A DNA stretch of 64,000 bases from Chitinivibrionales bacterium (lineage in GTDB: Bacteria; Fibrobacterota; Chitinivibrionia; Chitinivibrionales; FEN-1185). The stretch spans positions 1 to 64,000 of the forward strand of contig DATJAL010000030.1 in the NCBI GenBank assembly GCA_035516255.1, given 5' to 3'. Below are positions 6,694 to 15,536 of the stretch, in pieces (position 1 is the first letter of the stretch; each line of letters begins with the position of its first letter). The notes below the pieces were generated by a model. That model was not told the origin of the DNA. It ran no database searches and was given only the letters and a program-made list of their open reading frames with translations. Both the position numbers and the translations under genes were made by a program.

Positions 6694-8037
6694 ATGAGGC
6701 ATGCTGCGATTAGTGCGGTGTCGTTGGGCATGATTTTATGCCTCTTGATTATCGTCGCCCATTCGCAGACCATAAAGCTCGGGCCCGCGGAACTTATTTA
6801 CAGCGACGCCGCCCTCAACGGTAAAACAATCATGCCCGGTGTAAGGCCCGGCGGTTCGGTGCGCACCATCACCGTTGACAACGGCGACCCGCCGCATTTC
6901 ATCATCGACGCGCCGCTCAGCACGATCAGAAACGGCACCGCCATGGATTTTCTCGTCAGCAACTGGCAGGGAATCGACAAATGCCTCGGCACGCCGCTGG
7001 ACCCTTTCCAAAAAAGATACTGGGGCCTTCCGCGGGAGAAGCTGTGGATGAATTCCTCGGTGTTTCTCAAGGACCGGGACACCGTCTCGGGCGGGGGCGG
7101 GGGCGCGGAGTATTGGCGGGACGTGCCGTGGATTTCGAATGTCTATAGGGTGCAGGATGACGGGGTCCCCGGAATCGGAAAAGGAGACCTGCTCGGGTTC
7201 GCGCACGTGGAGTGCTCGAAGGTGCCGAAAAACGGCGCCGGGTTTTACCGGAAGACTCTTTACAAAATAGGATTGGCGTTCTGCCGCGCCAAAGACGGCG
7301 CGGCGAAATGGGTGTATTGTTCGGACATCCTGTTCACAAAAGACCGGTACGGCGAGGAAATTTCCGATTGTAAAAAATATCCCTGGGGCAACGGCATGAC
7401 GTGCCCCGGCTTTCTGCTCCATAACATCGGCGGGGCCCCGTACATAGTGAAAAACGATTCGTTCTACGTGTACTTCATGGACTGGGACACCGCAGACACG
7501 AAATGGAACGCCAGGCACTGGCCCGCGCGCATCTGCGTCGCGCGTGCGCGGGTGAAGGACGCGCTTGAGGAAATTTCAAAACGGATCGCGGCGCCGCCGG
7601 TCGCCTGCCCGCCTCCGTTTTCCGATTTGTGGAGAAAGTTTGACGGCAGCGCATGGTCGATCATGGGCAACAGCGCAAAAAGTGCGGGCAGGGAGGTGTT
7701 TGCGCCGTACCATGGCGACCCCGGCCTCGACATTCACGGCGACGCGGCCTATTGCGGGCCGCTTAAAAAATATCTGATCACCGTTGACATGCCGGGCGCG
7801 GGAAAGCTGCTGCTCTATTCTTCGAAGGACGGCCTGCATTGGGACGGTGCGCCCCTGGAGCTCGACGACGATACGGCATGGCGAATGCCGCATTCCTGTT
7901 TCGCAACGCTTGCATCCGACGCGTCAATTGATTGCCATGAAGTGGGAAAGCAGTTTTATGTGATTTGGCCGCGCACGAAAAATGCAGACCCGACGGTCCA
8001 GGAATTGTGGAGACGGGAAGTTGATATCGTCAAGTAA
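6694..8037 (+). CDS. Secreted protein of unknown function, propeller-like
   Basis: This is a 447-residue protein. I start it at 6694, where ggaaacgg lies 4 bases upstream; an in-frame ATG-like start at 6658 has no better ribosome site. Residues 1-24 form a signal peptide. The body has repeated aromatic strands (YWRDVPWISNVYRV, DSFYVYFMDWD, KYLITVDMPGAGKLLLYSSKDGLHW) that resemble the blades of five-bladed beta-propeller glycosidases such as GH43-like proteins. The last, 'LYSSKDGLHW', is typical of that fold. I see no catalytic assignment. It is the first GC-rich, host-like gene after the integron. Confidence 0.7.
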   Translation: MRHAAISAVSLGMILCLLIIVAHSQTIKLGPAELIYSDAALNGKTIMPGVRPGGSVRTITVDNGDPPHFIIDAPLSTIRNGTAMDFLVSNWQGIDKCLGTPLDPFQKRYWGLPREKLWMNSSVFLKDRDTVSGGGGGAEYWRDVPWISNVYRVQDDGVPGIGKGDLLGFAHVECSKVPKNGAGFYRKTLYKIGLAFCRAKDGAAKWVYCSDILFTKDRYGEEISDCKKYPWGNGMTCPGFLLHNIGGAPYIVKNDSFYVYFMDWDTADTKWNARHWPARICVARARVKDALEEISKRIAAPPVACPPPFSDLWRKFDGSAWSIMGNSAKSAGREVFAPYHGDPGLDIHGDAAYCGPLKKYLITVDMPGAGKLLLYSSKDGLHWDGAPLELDDDTAWRMPHSCFATLASDASIDCHEVGKQFYVIWPRTKNADPTVQELWRREVDIVK

Positions 8038-8045
8038 TAGGTTTT

Positions 8046-8252
8046 GTCTGGTGGGGGAGTCTCCCCCTGGGGTGCAGCTTCCGCCGCTGGCCCGGAGGGC
8101 CGGGGTGAGGTCATCCTTGACGCACCACATGTCCGGTTGGCGCCAATGCAAGTTATTTACTAATAAGAACTTCGCCGCCGCGTTAGGGGCGACTGGAGGC
8201 GCCGGAGCGCGGTGCTGCCCGGCCGACCCCGCAAAGCGGGGGAACGTCCAAC
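8046..8252 (+). repeat. Intergenic composite: repeat A (short) followed by repeat B
   Basis: Repeat A starts 9 bases after the stop at 8037 (ggtgggggagtctccccctg, then gtgcagcttccgccgc). Repeat B runs from about 8130 (ggttggcgccaatg, actaataagaacttcgccgc, gcgttaggggcgactgga) to 8252 (gggggaacgtccaac) and ends 65 bases before map. The two families recur throughout the window, see the repeat findings. Confidence 0.75.
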
Positions 8253-8316
8253 TTTTTTAAAACTCACTAATACTGCGATTACTCTCGCCTCTACAACCAA
8301 CTATTTTTATCTAACT

Positions 8317-9240
8317 ATGCAATCCGTCCCCAACCGCAACGCCCCCTGCTACTGCGGCAGCGGCAAGAAATACAAGAAATGCCATATGCTGCTGGACCAG
8401 AAGTCGGGCGCGGCGCAAATAAAACCGAAGCGCAGGCTCGCCAAGACGCAATCCGAGATCGAGGCCATGCGCGGGGCCGGCGCCTTCAACGGCGAGCTCA
8501 TGGATTACATGCGGCGGTTTGTCAGGGCCGGCGCATCGACCCTGGAGCTCGATACGCTCGCGCACGACTACACCGTGCAACACGGCCATACGCCCGCGTG
8601 CCTCAATTACAAGGGTTACCCAAAGTCAATCTGCACGTCCATCAACAACGTCGTGTGCCACGGCATCCCGTCGGCGCATGACGTGCTCAACAACGGCGAC
8701 ATCGTGAACGTCGACCTCACCACCATCGTGGACGGCTTTTACGGCGATTCGTCGGAGACGTTCATGATCGGCGACGTGGGGGAGAAGGCCAGGCATCTTG
8801 TGATGGTGACGGCAAAGGCGATGCTGCTCGGCATTGCCGCATGCAGGCCGGGCAATCATCTGCAGGCCATTGCCCGGGCCATTGAGCCGTATGCGCGGGC
8901 GCAGGGCTGCTCCGTGGTGCACCAGTACACGGGCCACGGCGTCGGCACTCAGTTCCACGAGCACTTCAGCGTGTATCACCATATCGCGACCGACGGCGAC
9001 GACGTGGAGCTCGAGCCGGGCATGACGCTCACCGTGGAGCCCATGATCAACCTCGGCGGATGGGAAGTAGTCACCGACCCGCGCGACAAGTGGACCGTGC
9101 GCACCAAGGACGGCTCGCTGTCCGCCCAGTTCGAGCACACGGTGCTCGTCACCGGTGGCGCGCCCGAAATCCTCACGCTCACCCCGTCGCAAAAGAAGGC
9201 GGGCGCGGCCATCATCGTGCCCGGCATGGACCTTTCATGA
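8317..9240 (+). CDS. map: Methionine aminopeptidase, type I, with SEC-C motif
   Basis: This 307-residue enzyme removes N-terminal Met from nascent proteins. The N-terminus carries a SEC-C zinc motif (PCYCGSGKKYKKCH, residues about 8-21), an arrangement known for a subgroup of bacterial MetAPs and thought to aid ribosome association. The catalytic pita-bread domain follows. It shows the metal-ligand regions VNVDLTTIVDGFYGD, GHGVGTQFHEHF, LTVEPMI and FEHTVLV. The start at 8317 is chosen so the protein begins just before the SEC-C motif; upstream sequence is repeat B. The stop overlaps the hflX start (ATGA), indicating one transcript. Confidence 0.95.
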   Translation: MQSVPNRNAPCYCGSGKKYKKCHMLLDQKSGAAQIKPKRRLAKTQSEIEAMRGAGAFNGELMDYMRRFVRAGASTLELDTLAHDYTVQHGHTPACLNYKGYPKSICTSINNVVCHGIPSAHDVLNNGDIVNVDLTTIVDGFYGDSSETFMIGDVGEKARHLVMVTAKAMLLGIAACRPGNHLQAIARAIEPYARAQGCSVVHQYTGHGVGTQFHEHFSVYHHIATDGDDVELEPGMTLTVEPMINLGGWEVVTDPRDKWTVRTKDGSLSAQFEHTVLVTGGAPEILTLTPSQKKAGAAIIVPGMDLS

Positions 9241-10448
9241 AGCCCACCCGCCTCTTCGACACCGATGTTCCCCCGCCCTCAGAGCGCGTGATCCTTGCCG
9301 GGCTGTTTACAGAAGGGACCGATCCGGAGCTGTTCGAGATTGACATGAAGGAAATGCGCATGCTGTGCGCCACCGCGGGCGCCACCATCGCCGAGACCGC
9401 GGTGCAGCGCCGCGACGCGCCGGTCGCGTCGACCTACATCGGCACGGGCAAACTGGAAGAGATCCGCGGGCTCATGAAGCGGCACGGATGCAAGACCGTG
9501 GTCATCGACGGCCAGCTGTCGCCCGGCCAGGTGCGCAACATCGAGAAGATCGTGGAGGGCAAGGTGATCGACCGCGCCCAGCTCATCCTCGACATTTTCG
9601 CCAAGCACGCGCGCACCAACGAGGCCCGCATCCAGGTGGAGCTCGCGCAGATGAAAACGCTGTACCCGCGGCTCACGCACGCGTGGACCCACTTTTCCCA
9701 GCAGGTGGGCGGCATCGGCACCACCGGGCCGGGAGAAAAACAGCTCGAGGTGGACCGCCGGCTCATCAAGAAAAAGATCAGCGACCTCAACGACCGGCTC
9801 AAGGCAATCGAGAAATCCCGCGCCACGCAGCGCAAGTCGCGCGCGGGCGAGTTCAAGGTGACGCTCGTGGGCTACACCAACGTGGGGAAATCGTGCCTGC
9901 TCAACGCGCTGTCGGGCGCCGACGTGCTCGTGCAGAACAGGCTTTTTGCCACGCTCGATACGGCCACGCGCCGTACGTTCATACAGGGGATCGGTGAGAT
10001 CGTCATCTCCGACACGGTGGGCTTTCTGCGCAAGCTCCCGCCCGATCTTGTCGCGTCGTTCAGGGGGACGCTCGAGGTGGTGTCGCAGGCCGACCTGCTC
10101 CTCATCGTGATGGACGCGGCGAGCCCGTGGTCGGACCGCCAGCTCGCGACTGTCAAGGAAGTGCTCGCCGACCTCGGCGCCGACCACATCCCGCACCTGC
10201 TGCTGTTCAACAAGATCGACCTTGTCGCCGATCCGGTCGCGCGGAAAAAACTTTCGGTCAATTATCCCGACGCGCTGCTCGTTTCCGCGCTTTCGCCGGA
10301 TGACATGGCCGTGGTGAAGGAGCATGTCGCGGAAATAATCAGGACGTATAAAAAAGACGCCGCCGCGGCCGACATCATAGCGAAGAAGACGAAGGAACTG
10401 AACAGGGATCCGGATGAGCCGGCGGGATTGCCCTGGGAAAATAGATAA
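9237..10448 (+). CDS. hflX: GTPase HflX
   Basis: This 403-residue GTPase splits or rescues ribosomes. The N-terminal HflX domain contains the signature VASTYIGTGKLEEI and VIDGQLSPGQVRN, followed by the linker ARTNEARIQVELAQMKTLYPRL and the Gly-rich GGIGTTGPGEKQLE. The G domain has G1 GYTNVGKS, a G2/G3 region with DTVGFLRKLP, and G4 NKID. It starts at 9237 by overlapping the map stop codon as ATGA. The C-terminus ends soon after the G domain, as in short HflX proteins. Repeat B, in reverse orientation, begins within a few bases of the stop. Confidence 0.95.
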   Translation: MKPTRLFDTDVPPPSERVILAGLFTEGTDPELFEIDMKEMRMLCATAGATIAETAVQRRDAPVASTYIGTGKLEEIRGLMKRHGCKTVVIDGQLSPGQVRNIEKIVEGKVIDRAQLILDIFAKHARTNEARIQVELAQMKTLYPRLTHAWTHFSQQVGGIGTTGPGEKQLEVDRRLIKKKISDLNDRLKAIEKSRATQRKSRAGEFKVTLVGYTNVGKSCLLNALSGADVLVQNRLFATLDTATRRTFIQGIGEIVISDTVGFLRKLPPDLVASFRGTLEVVSQADLLLIVMDAASPWSDRQLATVKEVLADLGADHIPHLLLFNKIDLVADPVARKKLSVNYPDALLVSALSPDDMAVVKEHVAEIIRTYKKDAAAADIIAKKTKELNRDPDEPAGLPWENR

Positions 10449-10456
10449 AATTTTAA

Positions 10457-10845
10457 TTCAGAGTTGGGCGTTCCCCTCGCCTTCGTCAAGACTCAGGCTC
10501 GGGTCGGCCCTCCTTCCGGTCCACCCCTTCGGGTGCTTCTCCCTCGTCAGGGATTTCCAAGGGTCACAAGGGTCGTCGTCCTTCGGCCCGGCCTCCAACC
10601 CGCCTGACGCACCGGAATTGGCAGTATTGCCGGTTTTCATCATCCCCCTTGTCAAGGGGATGGCGCCGGAGGCGGAGGGGGATGGACCACCGCGGTCGCG
10701 TTGCGAAGGGGCGACGCCTCGGGTAATCGGCGACCCGGCCGATGGGCATAGGGCGGTCCGGCAACGAGGCGAACAGCCGAGCCCGGAGGGAGACCGACCA
10801 TAGCCCGCGCTTCAGCGAGGGCGAGGGGAACGCCCAACTTAATTT
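10457..10845. repeat. Intergenic composite: inverted repeat B facing a forward repeat B
   Basis: This 421-base gap is filled by two copies of repeat B in opposite orientation. One runs from gttgggcgttcccc just after hflX. The other ends at ggggaacgcccaac, 25 bases before the next gene. The forward copy contains gggcggtccggcaacgaggc and gccgagcccggagggagacc, shared with copies at 32.3 and 47.6 kb. Several short open frames cross it but none has coding character. Confidence 0.75.
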
Positions 10846-10869
10846 ATCAAATCAAAAAGAATCATTTTT

Positions 10870-11991
10870 ATGCAAGCACCACAACTTTTATCCAAGCCCC
10901 GCTACTCCATCCTCGACGGCCTGCGCGGCGTGGCCGCGGTCATGGTGGTGATCTTCCACGTTTTCGAGGCGCATGCCCGTGGCCATTTTGACCAGATCGT
11001 AAACCACGGATACCTGGCGGTCGATTTCTTCTTTGTCCTCTCCGGCTTCGTGGTCGCCTATGCCTACGACGACCGCTTCGTCTCCATGGGCGTCATGGGT
11101 TTTTTCAAGCGGCGGCTGGTCAGACTCCATCCCATGGTCATCATGGGCTCGGTCGTCGGCGCGGCGCTCTTTTACTTTGGAGACTCGGTGGTGTGGCCGG
11201 ACATCCACAAGGTGCCGGCGTGGAAGATGCTCGGGATGACGCTGATCGGTTTTACCATGGTGCCGGTGCCGGTCTCAATGGACATACGCGGCTGGCGGGA
11301 GCTGTACCCCATCAACGGACCGGCCTGGACCCTGATGCTTGAGTATATCGCAAACCTTTTGTACGGGCTTGTCATAAGGCACTTGCCCAAGTGGGCGCTG
11401 GGGGCGCTGGTGTCCGCCGCGGGATGCGCGCTTGTCAACCTTGCGGTGTTCGGCCCCCACGGCGACGTGGTGGGCGGCTGGTCCATGACGGGGGAGCAGC
11501 TGAACATCGGGTTCACGCGGCTCGTGTATCCGTTCTTTGCCGGCCTGCTGCTTTTCCGCATGGTAAAGCTGATAAAAATCAAACACGCCTTTTGGCTGTG
11601 CAGCCTGCTCATCGTGACGGTCTTTTGTGTGCCGCGTATCGGCGGCGCCCATCATCCCTGGATGAACGGCCTGTACGAGTCGTTTTGCATAATCTTCATT
11701 TTTCCGCTTATCGTGTTTCTGGGGGCAAGCGGCACGCATGAAGGGAAATACGCCTCACGCGCGTGCAAGTTCCTGGGCGACATCTCGTATCCGATTTACA
11801 TCACGCACTATCCGATAATTTACTGGTACACCGGGTGGGTCGCCGACAAAAAACTTTCCTTCGGCCAGGCATATCCCGTCGGGCTGCTCGTAGTAGTATC
11901 CAGTATCATTCTCGCATATTTGTGCTTCGGGTTTTATGACGTGCCGGTGCGGCGGTGGTTGGGGAAAAAGGTATTATTAAAAAATGAATAA
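10870..11991 (+). CDS. Acyltransferase 3 family membrane protein
   Basis: This 373-residue integral membrane acyltransferase of the OafA/YrhL/NodX type O-acylates sugars or other envelope glycans. The N-terminus has the family motifs: YSILDGLRGVAAVMVVIFHVFE (with the conserved His), GYLAVDFFFVLSGFVVAY, and the arginine motif FFKRRLVRLHP. About ten hydrophobic helices follow, ending with ISYPIYITHYPIIYW and a DVPVRRWLGKK tail, both typical. The acceptor cannot be read from sequence. The gene stands alone between repeat composites; its start lies 25 bases after repeat B. Confidence 0.92.
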   Translation: MQAPQLLSKPRYSILDGLRGVAAVMVVIFHVFEAHARGHFDQIVNHGYLAVDFFFVLSGFVVAYAYDDRFVSMGVMGFFKRRLVRLHPMVIMGSVVGAALFYFGDSVVWPDIHKVPAWKMLGMTLIGFTMVPVPVSMDIRGWRELYPINGPAWTLMLEYIANLLYGLVIRHLPKWALGALVSAAGCALVNLAVFGPHGDVVGGWSMTGEQLNIGFTRLVYPFFAGLLLFRMVKLIKIKHAFWLCSLLIVTVFCVPRIGGAHHPWMNGLYESFCIIFIFPLIVFLGASGTHEGKYASRACKFLGDISYPIYITHYPIIYWYTGWVADKKLSFGQAYPVGLLVVVSSIILAYLCFGFYDVPVRRWLGKKVLLKNE

Positions 11992-12002
11992 AATAATTTT
12001 TA

Positions 12003-12335
12003 TTGCGGGGGAGGTCTACCCCTTCGGGTACTTCCAAGGGTCGTCCCCCCGGGGTGCAGCTTCCGCCGCCTCCTTGACAAGAAATAGAATCAAAAAGGCG
12101 GCGGCGATCCGCACACGCACCCCTCTTTGGCGCCGGTGCCCCCGTGATTCGCAGGCACGCTTAGTGGCCGGCGAGACGAAGGTGGCAGCGCGAGCTTTAC
12201 ACGGTGGAGAAAGGCAAGTATTATAGCAATTTCGGAAAGATGTTAAGGCTTTTACAAATGCAATAATTGACCTATTACGGCGCGTCAGGCAGGACTGGAG
12301 GCGGCCAGGGGGAAACGCGAAGCGGTGCCCCCACC
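12003..12335 (+). repeat. Intergenic composite: repeat A followed by an inverted repeat-A end
   Basis: Repeat A starts 12 bases after the stop at 11991 (gcgggggaggtctacccctt). It holds a GC hairpin (ccgccgcctc ... ggcggcggcg) around an AT-rich loop. Near 12280 a fragment of repeat B occurs (gcgcgtcaggcaggactgga). At 12307-12335 the complement of the A end (gggggaaacgcgaagcggtg) closes the block directly in front of the next gene. Confidence 0.7.
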
Positions 12336-12349
12336 AAATGAGACTTGTT

Positions 12350-13246
12350 ATGAGTAATCAAATATCATTCCTAAAACCCGAACACCTCGCCCCGATCCGA
12401 AACCTCACCCTTCGGACCAAGGCGATCGTCGAGGGAACCATCGCGGGACTTCACAAAAGTCCCTATCACGGGTTTTCCGCGCAGTTTCTCGAATACCGGC
12501 CCTACCTGCCGGGCGAGGCGGCGCGCCGCATTGACTGGCGCAAATACGCGAAGACCGGCCGGTCCGTGGTGCGGCTGTACGAGGACGAGACCAACCTGTT
12601 CGCGTGGCTGCTTCTTGACAAAAGCGCCTCGATGACGTTCAATTCCACCGCGGCGATGAGCAAATTCGAATATGCCCGGACGCTGGCCGCGTCGCTTTCG
12701 TGGATCCTCGTCCGCCAGCGCGACGCGGTGGGGCTGTACGCCTTCGACAGCGGCGAACACGTGATGCTGCCGCCGCGCTCCACCAACACCCAGCTCAAGG
12801 CCATACTCACGCGCCTCGAAACCATGGCGCCCGGCGGGACCACCGCCATTGCACGGTCGCTGTCGCGGCTCGCGGAGACGATCCGCAAGCGCGGGCTGTG
12901 CATCGTCATCTCGGACCTGCTCGACGAGCCGACGGCGATCATCACGGCACTGCGGCATCTGCGGTTCAAGCGCCAGGACGTGATGGTGCTGTGGGTGCTC
13001 GACCCGCTCGAGCGCGCGTTTTCCGCCGCCGGCGGCCTTGACGTACGCGACCTTGAGACGGGCGCCGGCGTCGCGGTGGACGGCCTCACCGCGTCGGAAT
13101 ATTTTTCCCGGGGCATGCTCGGCCACCAAAAGGCGATCGAGGACGCGTGCCGGTCGCTGAGGATCGGGTTTGAGCCCGTGGTCACCAGTGAACCGTTCCA
13201 GAAGGCGCTGTTGCGCGTCTTGGCAAAACGGAGGCGGCTGTTTTGA
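12350..13246 (+). CDS. DUF58 domain protein
   Basis: This 298-residue protein contains the DUF58 signature (GFSAQFLEYRPYLPGEAARRIDWRKYAKTG) followed by a vWA-like region with a DxSxS metal site (LLLDKSASMTF) and later VISDLLDE. Such proteins are normally partners of MoxR AAA+ ATPases and Bat proteins in envelope or stress functions; no MoxR gene is in the window. I use the ATG at 12350; an in-frame ATG at 12338 abuts repeat A. Translation of the next gene is coupled: its TTG start overlaps this stop codon. Confidence 0.9.
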   Translation: MSNQISFLKPEHLAPIRNLTLRTKAIVEGTIAGLHKSPYHGFSAQFLEYRPYLPGEAARRIDWRKYAKTGRSVVRLYEDETNLFAWLLLDKSASMTFNSTAAMSKFEYARTLAASLSWILVRQRDAVGLYAFDSGEHVMLPPRSTNTQLKAILTRLETMAPGGTTAIARSLSRLAETIRKRGLCIVISDLLDEPTAIITALRHLRFKRQDVMVLWVLDPLERAFSAAGGLDVRDLETGAGVAVDGLTASEYFSRGMLGHQKAIEDACRSLRIGFEPVVTSEPFQKALLRVLAKRRRLF

Positions 13247-15237
13247 GCGGAATATCCTTTGTCCATCCGGAATTTCTCTGGGCGCTTTCCGGCCTGGCCA
13301 TCCCGGTCATTGTCCATTTCCTCAACCGCAAGCGATCACGGCGGCTCGAATTCTCCACGATCAGGTTTTTTTCAGCCGGAGCCGTTTCCACCAGCAGGAT
13401 GCGGCGGATCAAGCGGCTTCTTCTGCTGCTCGTGCGCATGGCGGCGATAGCCGCGGTGGTGGTCATCTTCAGCGGGCCCTATAGTGCAAAAGACCCCTTC
13501 ATGGTCCTTTCGAATCCCGGCGCGTCGGTGTACGCCTTTGTTGATCCCACCATGAGCATGGACTACCGCGACGCGGGAATGCCCCTGTGGAAGAAAAGCT
13601 TTTTCCTGTGCGATACGCTTTCCCAATACCTGCCCGCGGCGGCGAAGCGGTATTTATACAACGAAGGACGGTCCGAATTCGTACAGGTAAAGTCATTCGG
13701 CGCGCCCCCCGAACCGTTTGTCAGGCACGGCCCGGCGGACATTGACAAAATGGCGTTCGCGCTCCCCGGTTCGACCGGGCGCGGGGCCGGCATGGCCGCG
13801 CTTGCGGTGTTGTCTGATTTTCAGCAGAACATCGGCGGGCCGCTTGACACCATGCTTGTCCGCGTTTCTTTGCCCGTGCTTCTCGTGAGCGTCGCCCCTT
13901 CGGAGCCCCGGAACTGCGGCATTCGGGACGTGTCGCTCTCGGCGGCCAACCGGTCCGTGATAACGGTGCGCGTCGCCTGCCAGGGGAGAAATCTTGACAG
14001 TGCGGGAATATCGGTTTCCGCCGGCGGCATGCGCTGCGGCCGCGCCGCGGTGAGCGCCGGTCCCGGCCGGGCCGAAAACGTGCCCGTGACCGTCACCGCC
14101 GATTTGCAAAACCCGCTCGGCACGGTCACGCTCGACTGCGACGACCCGTTCCCGGCCGACAATGCATGGTATTTTGTGCGCGGCGGGGGCGGCGCCCTGC
14201 GCGTGCTCGTGGTGGGCGAGCCGGACGAATGCTTTCCCGTCGCCGCCGCGTTCAATTCGCTGGGCGCGTCGCAATGGGCGGCCAAGAGCCGGCAGGCCCA
14301 TATCGTATCGTACGACGACATCGATTCCGCGGCGCTCGTGGTGCTTTGCGGGGTGAGGCAGCTGTCGCCGCCGCTTGCCATCCTGCTGCACAACCGGTCG
14401 TTCGGCCAGAAGGCGATCCTGTTTTCGCCGGCGACCGACAGCGCATACGCAAATGTAAACGGGACGATCCTTCCGGTGCGCGATCCCGCGTCATGCGCCG
14501 TGGTTTATGACCCAAAGCCGCACGCCGTTGTCCTGCCCGACACGGTGTCCCAGTTGTTTTCCGGGTTCAAGCGCCTCAAGGACGCGGACGCGGCGGTGTC
14601 CCGCTACTGCACCGGGCTGCCGGGCGGCGCGCTGCTGCGTCTTGACAACGGCAAGCCCTTTGCGACCCACCTCGTCGACTCCATGGGGAATTCCTGGGTG
14701 ATGGCCGCGGCGCCGCTCGGCATGGCGCGCGAGGCGAGGCCCGGCGGAGCCCTGTTCGAAACCGGGCTGTACGTGCCGCTGCTTGACAGGCTGGCAAAGT
14801 TCGCGCTGTCGGCGATCCAGAAGGGACAGCAGTCATGGGTCGCGGGCGTTCCCGCGAAAAACCCCTTTTTCGGCGCCAAGCGCGGCGCGCTCGTGTTCGA
14901 CGCCGCCGGAAAACTCATTTCGCGTTGGTCAAGCCAGCCGCTCGTTGCGTTTTCGTCGCCCGGCCATTACCGCATCCAGCCCGACGGCCAGCCGTCGTTC
15001 TGGGTGGCGGTTGAAATGGACACCGCAGAGGCAGACTTCACGTACAGGGCGCCCGTCATCCCCGCTTCAAAAGCCGCGTCGGTAAAATTCCTCTCTTCCC
15101 GGCAGTTCGGGGCGTTTGTAAAATCCAGACGGTCTGGTTCTTATTCACAATGGGTCTGGATTGTTCTGGGCTTGCTTCTTCTCGCAGAGGTGTTTTTGTG
15201 GGAGAAGAAACGAATGCCTTCAAGTTTGCAAAAATAA
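13243..15237 (+). CDS. BatA-type protein with N-terminal double membrane segment
   Basis: This 664-residue protein starts with the BatA N-terminal double-transmembrane domain: FVHPEFLWALSGLAIPVIVHFLNRK, then RRLEFSTIRFF and a second helix LLLLLVRMAAIAAVVVIFSG. A large extracytoplasmic region follows, with a vWA-like start (VYAFVDPTMSMDYRD) and predicted beta-rich parts. A third helix (VWIVLGLLLLAEVFLW) lies at the C-terminus. Start codon TTG at 13243 overlaps the DUF58 stop (TTGA). The pair resembles the MoxR-DUF58-BatA operons of Bacteroidota and Planctomycetota. Function in the envelope is inferred from family context only. Confidence 0.88.
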   Translation: MSGISFVHPEFLWALSGLAIPVIVHFLNRKRSRRLEFSTIRFFSAGAVSTSRMRRIKRLLLLLVRMAAIAAVVVIFSGPYSAKDPFMVLSNPGASVYAFVDPTMSMDYRDAGMPLWKKSFFLCDTLSQYLPAAAKRYLYNEGRSEFVQVKSFGAPPEPFVRHGPADIDKMAFALPGSTGRGAGMAALAVLSDFQQNIGGPLDTMLVRVSLPVLLVSVAPSEPRNCGIRDVSLSAANRSVITVRVACQGRNLDSAGISVSAGGMRCGRAAVSAGPGRAENVPVTVTADLQNPLGTVTLDCDDPFPADNAWYFVRGGGGALRVLVVGEPDECFPVAAAFNSLGASQWAAKSRQAHIVSYDDIDSAALVVLCGVRQLSPPLAILLHNRSFGQKAILFSPATDSAYANVNGTILPVRDPASCAVVYDPKPHAVVLPDTVSQLFSGFKRLKDADAAVSRYCTGLPGGALLRLDNGKPFATHLVDSMGNSWVMAAAPLGMAREARPGGALFETGLYVPLLDRLAKFALSAIQKGQQSWVAGVPAKNPFFGAKRGALVFDAAGKLISRWSSQPLVAFSSPGHYRIQPDGQPSFWVAVEMDTAEADFTYRAPVIPASKAASVKFLSSRQFGAFVKSRRSGSYSQWVWIVLGLLLLAEVFLWEKKRMPSSLQK

Positions 15238-15240
15238 AAG

Positions 15241-15424
15241 TATCTGGTGGGGGAGGGCTCCCCCTCGCTTTGGCCCGGTCGCTCCTCGTTTTTACCTTTT
15301 GTTTCCCATCCGCAATTATGTGCGACCGGTCCTCCGCTGCCCCCTCCTGGGTGCAGCCGGGAACCATCCGCTGCAAGCCCGAACCTGCCGCTGGGCGCGC
15401 CCTTGTAGCCCTTGATTACCATGG
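15241..15424 (+). repeat. Repeat A, full copy
   Basis: It begins 7 bases after the stop at 15237 with ggtgggggagggctccccct. The large hairpin pairs ggcccggtcgc (about 15272-15282) with gcgaccggtcc (about 15323-15333). A conserved ~80-base block follows (cctccgctgccccctcctgg, gtgcagcc, gctgcaagcccgaacc, ccgctgggcgc). The remaining 110 bases before metH are AT-rich; I see no cobalamin or SAM riboswitch there. Confidence 0.8.
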
Positions 15425-15536
15425 CATTCCATGTGATTGTAATTCATCACGCCCATTTCACAAAAACAAATAGTACCATAAAACTCATCAGGGGAAACTT
15501 TTCCCTCATAGATCATTTATTTTTTATATTGAAATC

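Noticed and set aside
8155-8190. Resemblance of repeat B (gccgccgcgttaggc) to attC ends
   Set aside because: Only the GTTAGGC-like core is shared. The paired R/L box order and fold-back arms of attC are absent in all B copies.
11984-12226. Open frame after the acyltransferase
   Set aside because: It lies in repeat A, has no ribosome site of its own and overlaps the previous stop. Its residues reflect repeat sequence.
13693-14391. Minus-strand frames inside the BatA-type gene
   Set aside because: They arise from GC-rich codon bias; the + strand frame carries the domain signatures.
15425-15536. Possible cobalamin or SAM riboswitch before metH
   Set aside because: No cobalamin box or SAM-type core is visible. 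Only a short aggggaaa/tttccct stem is present.
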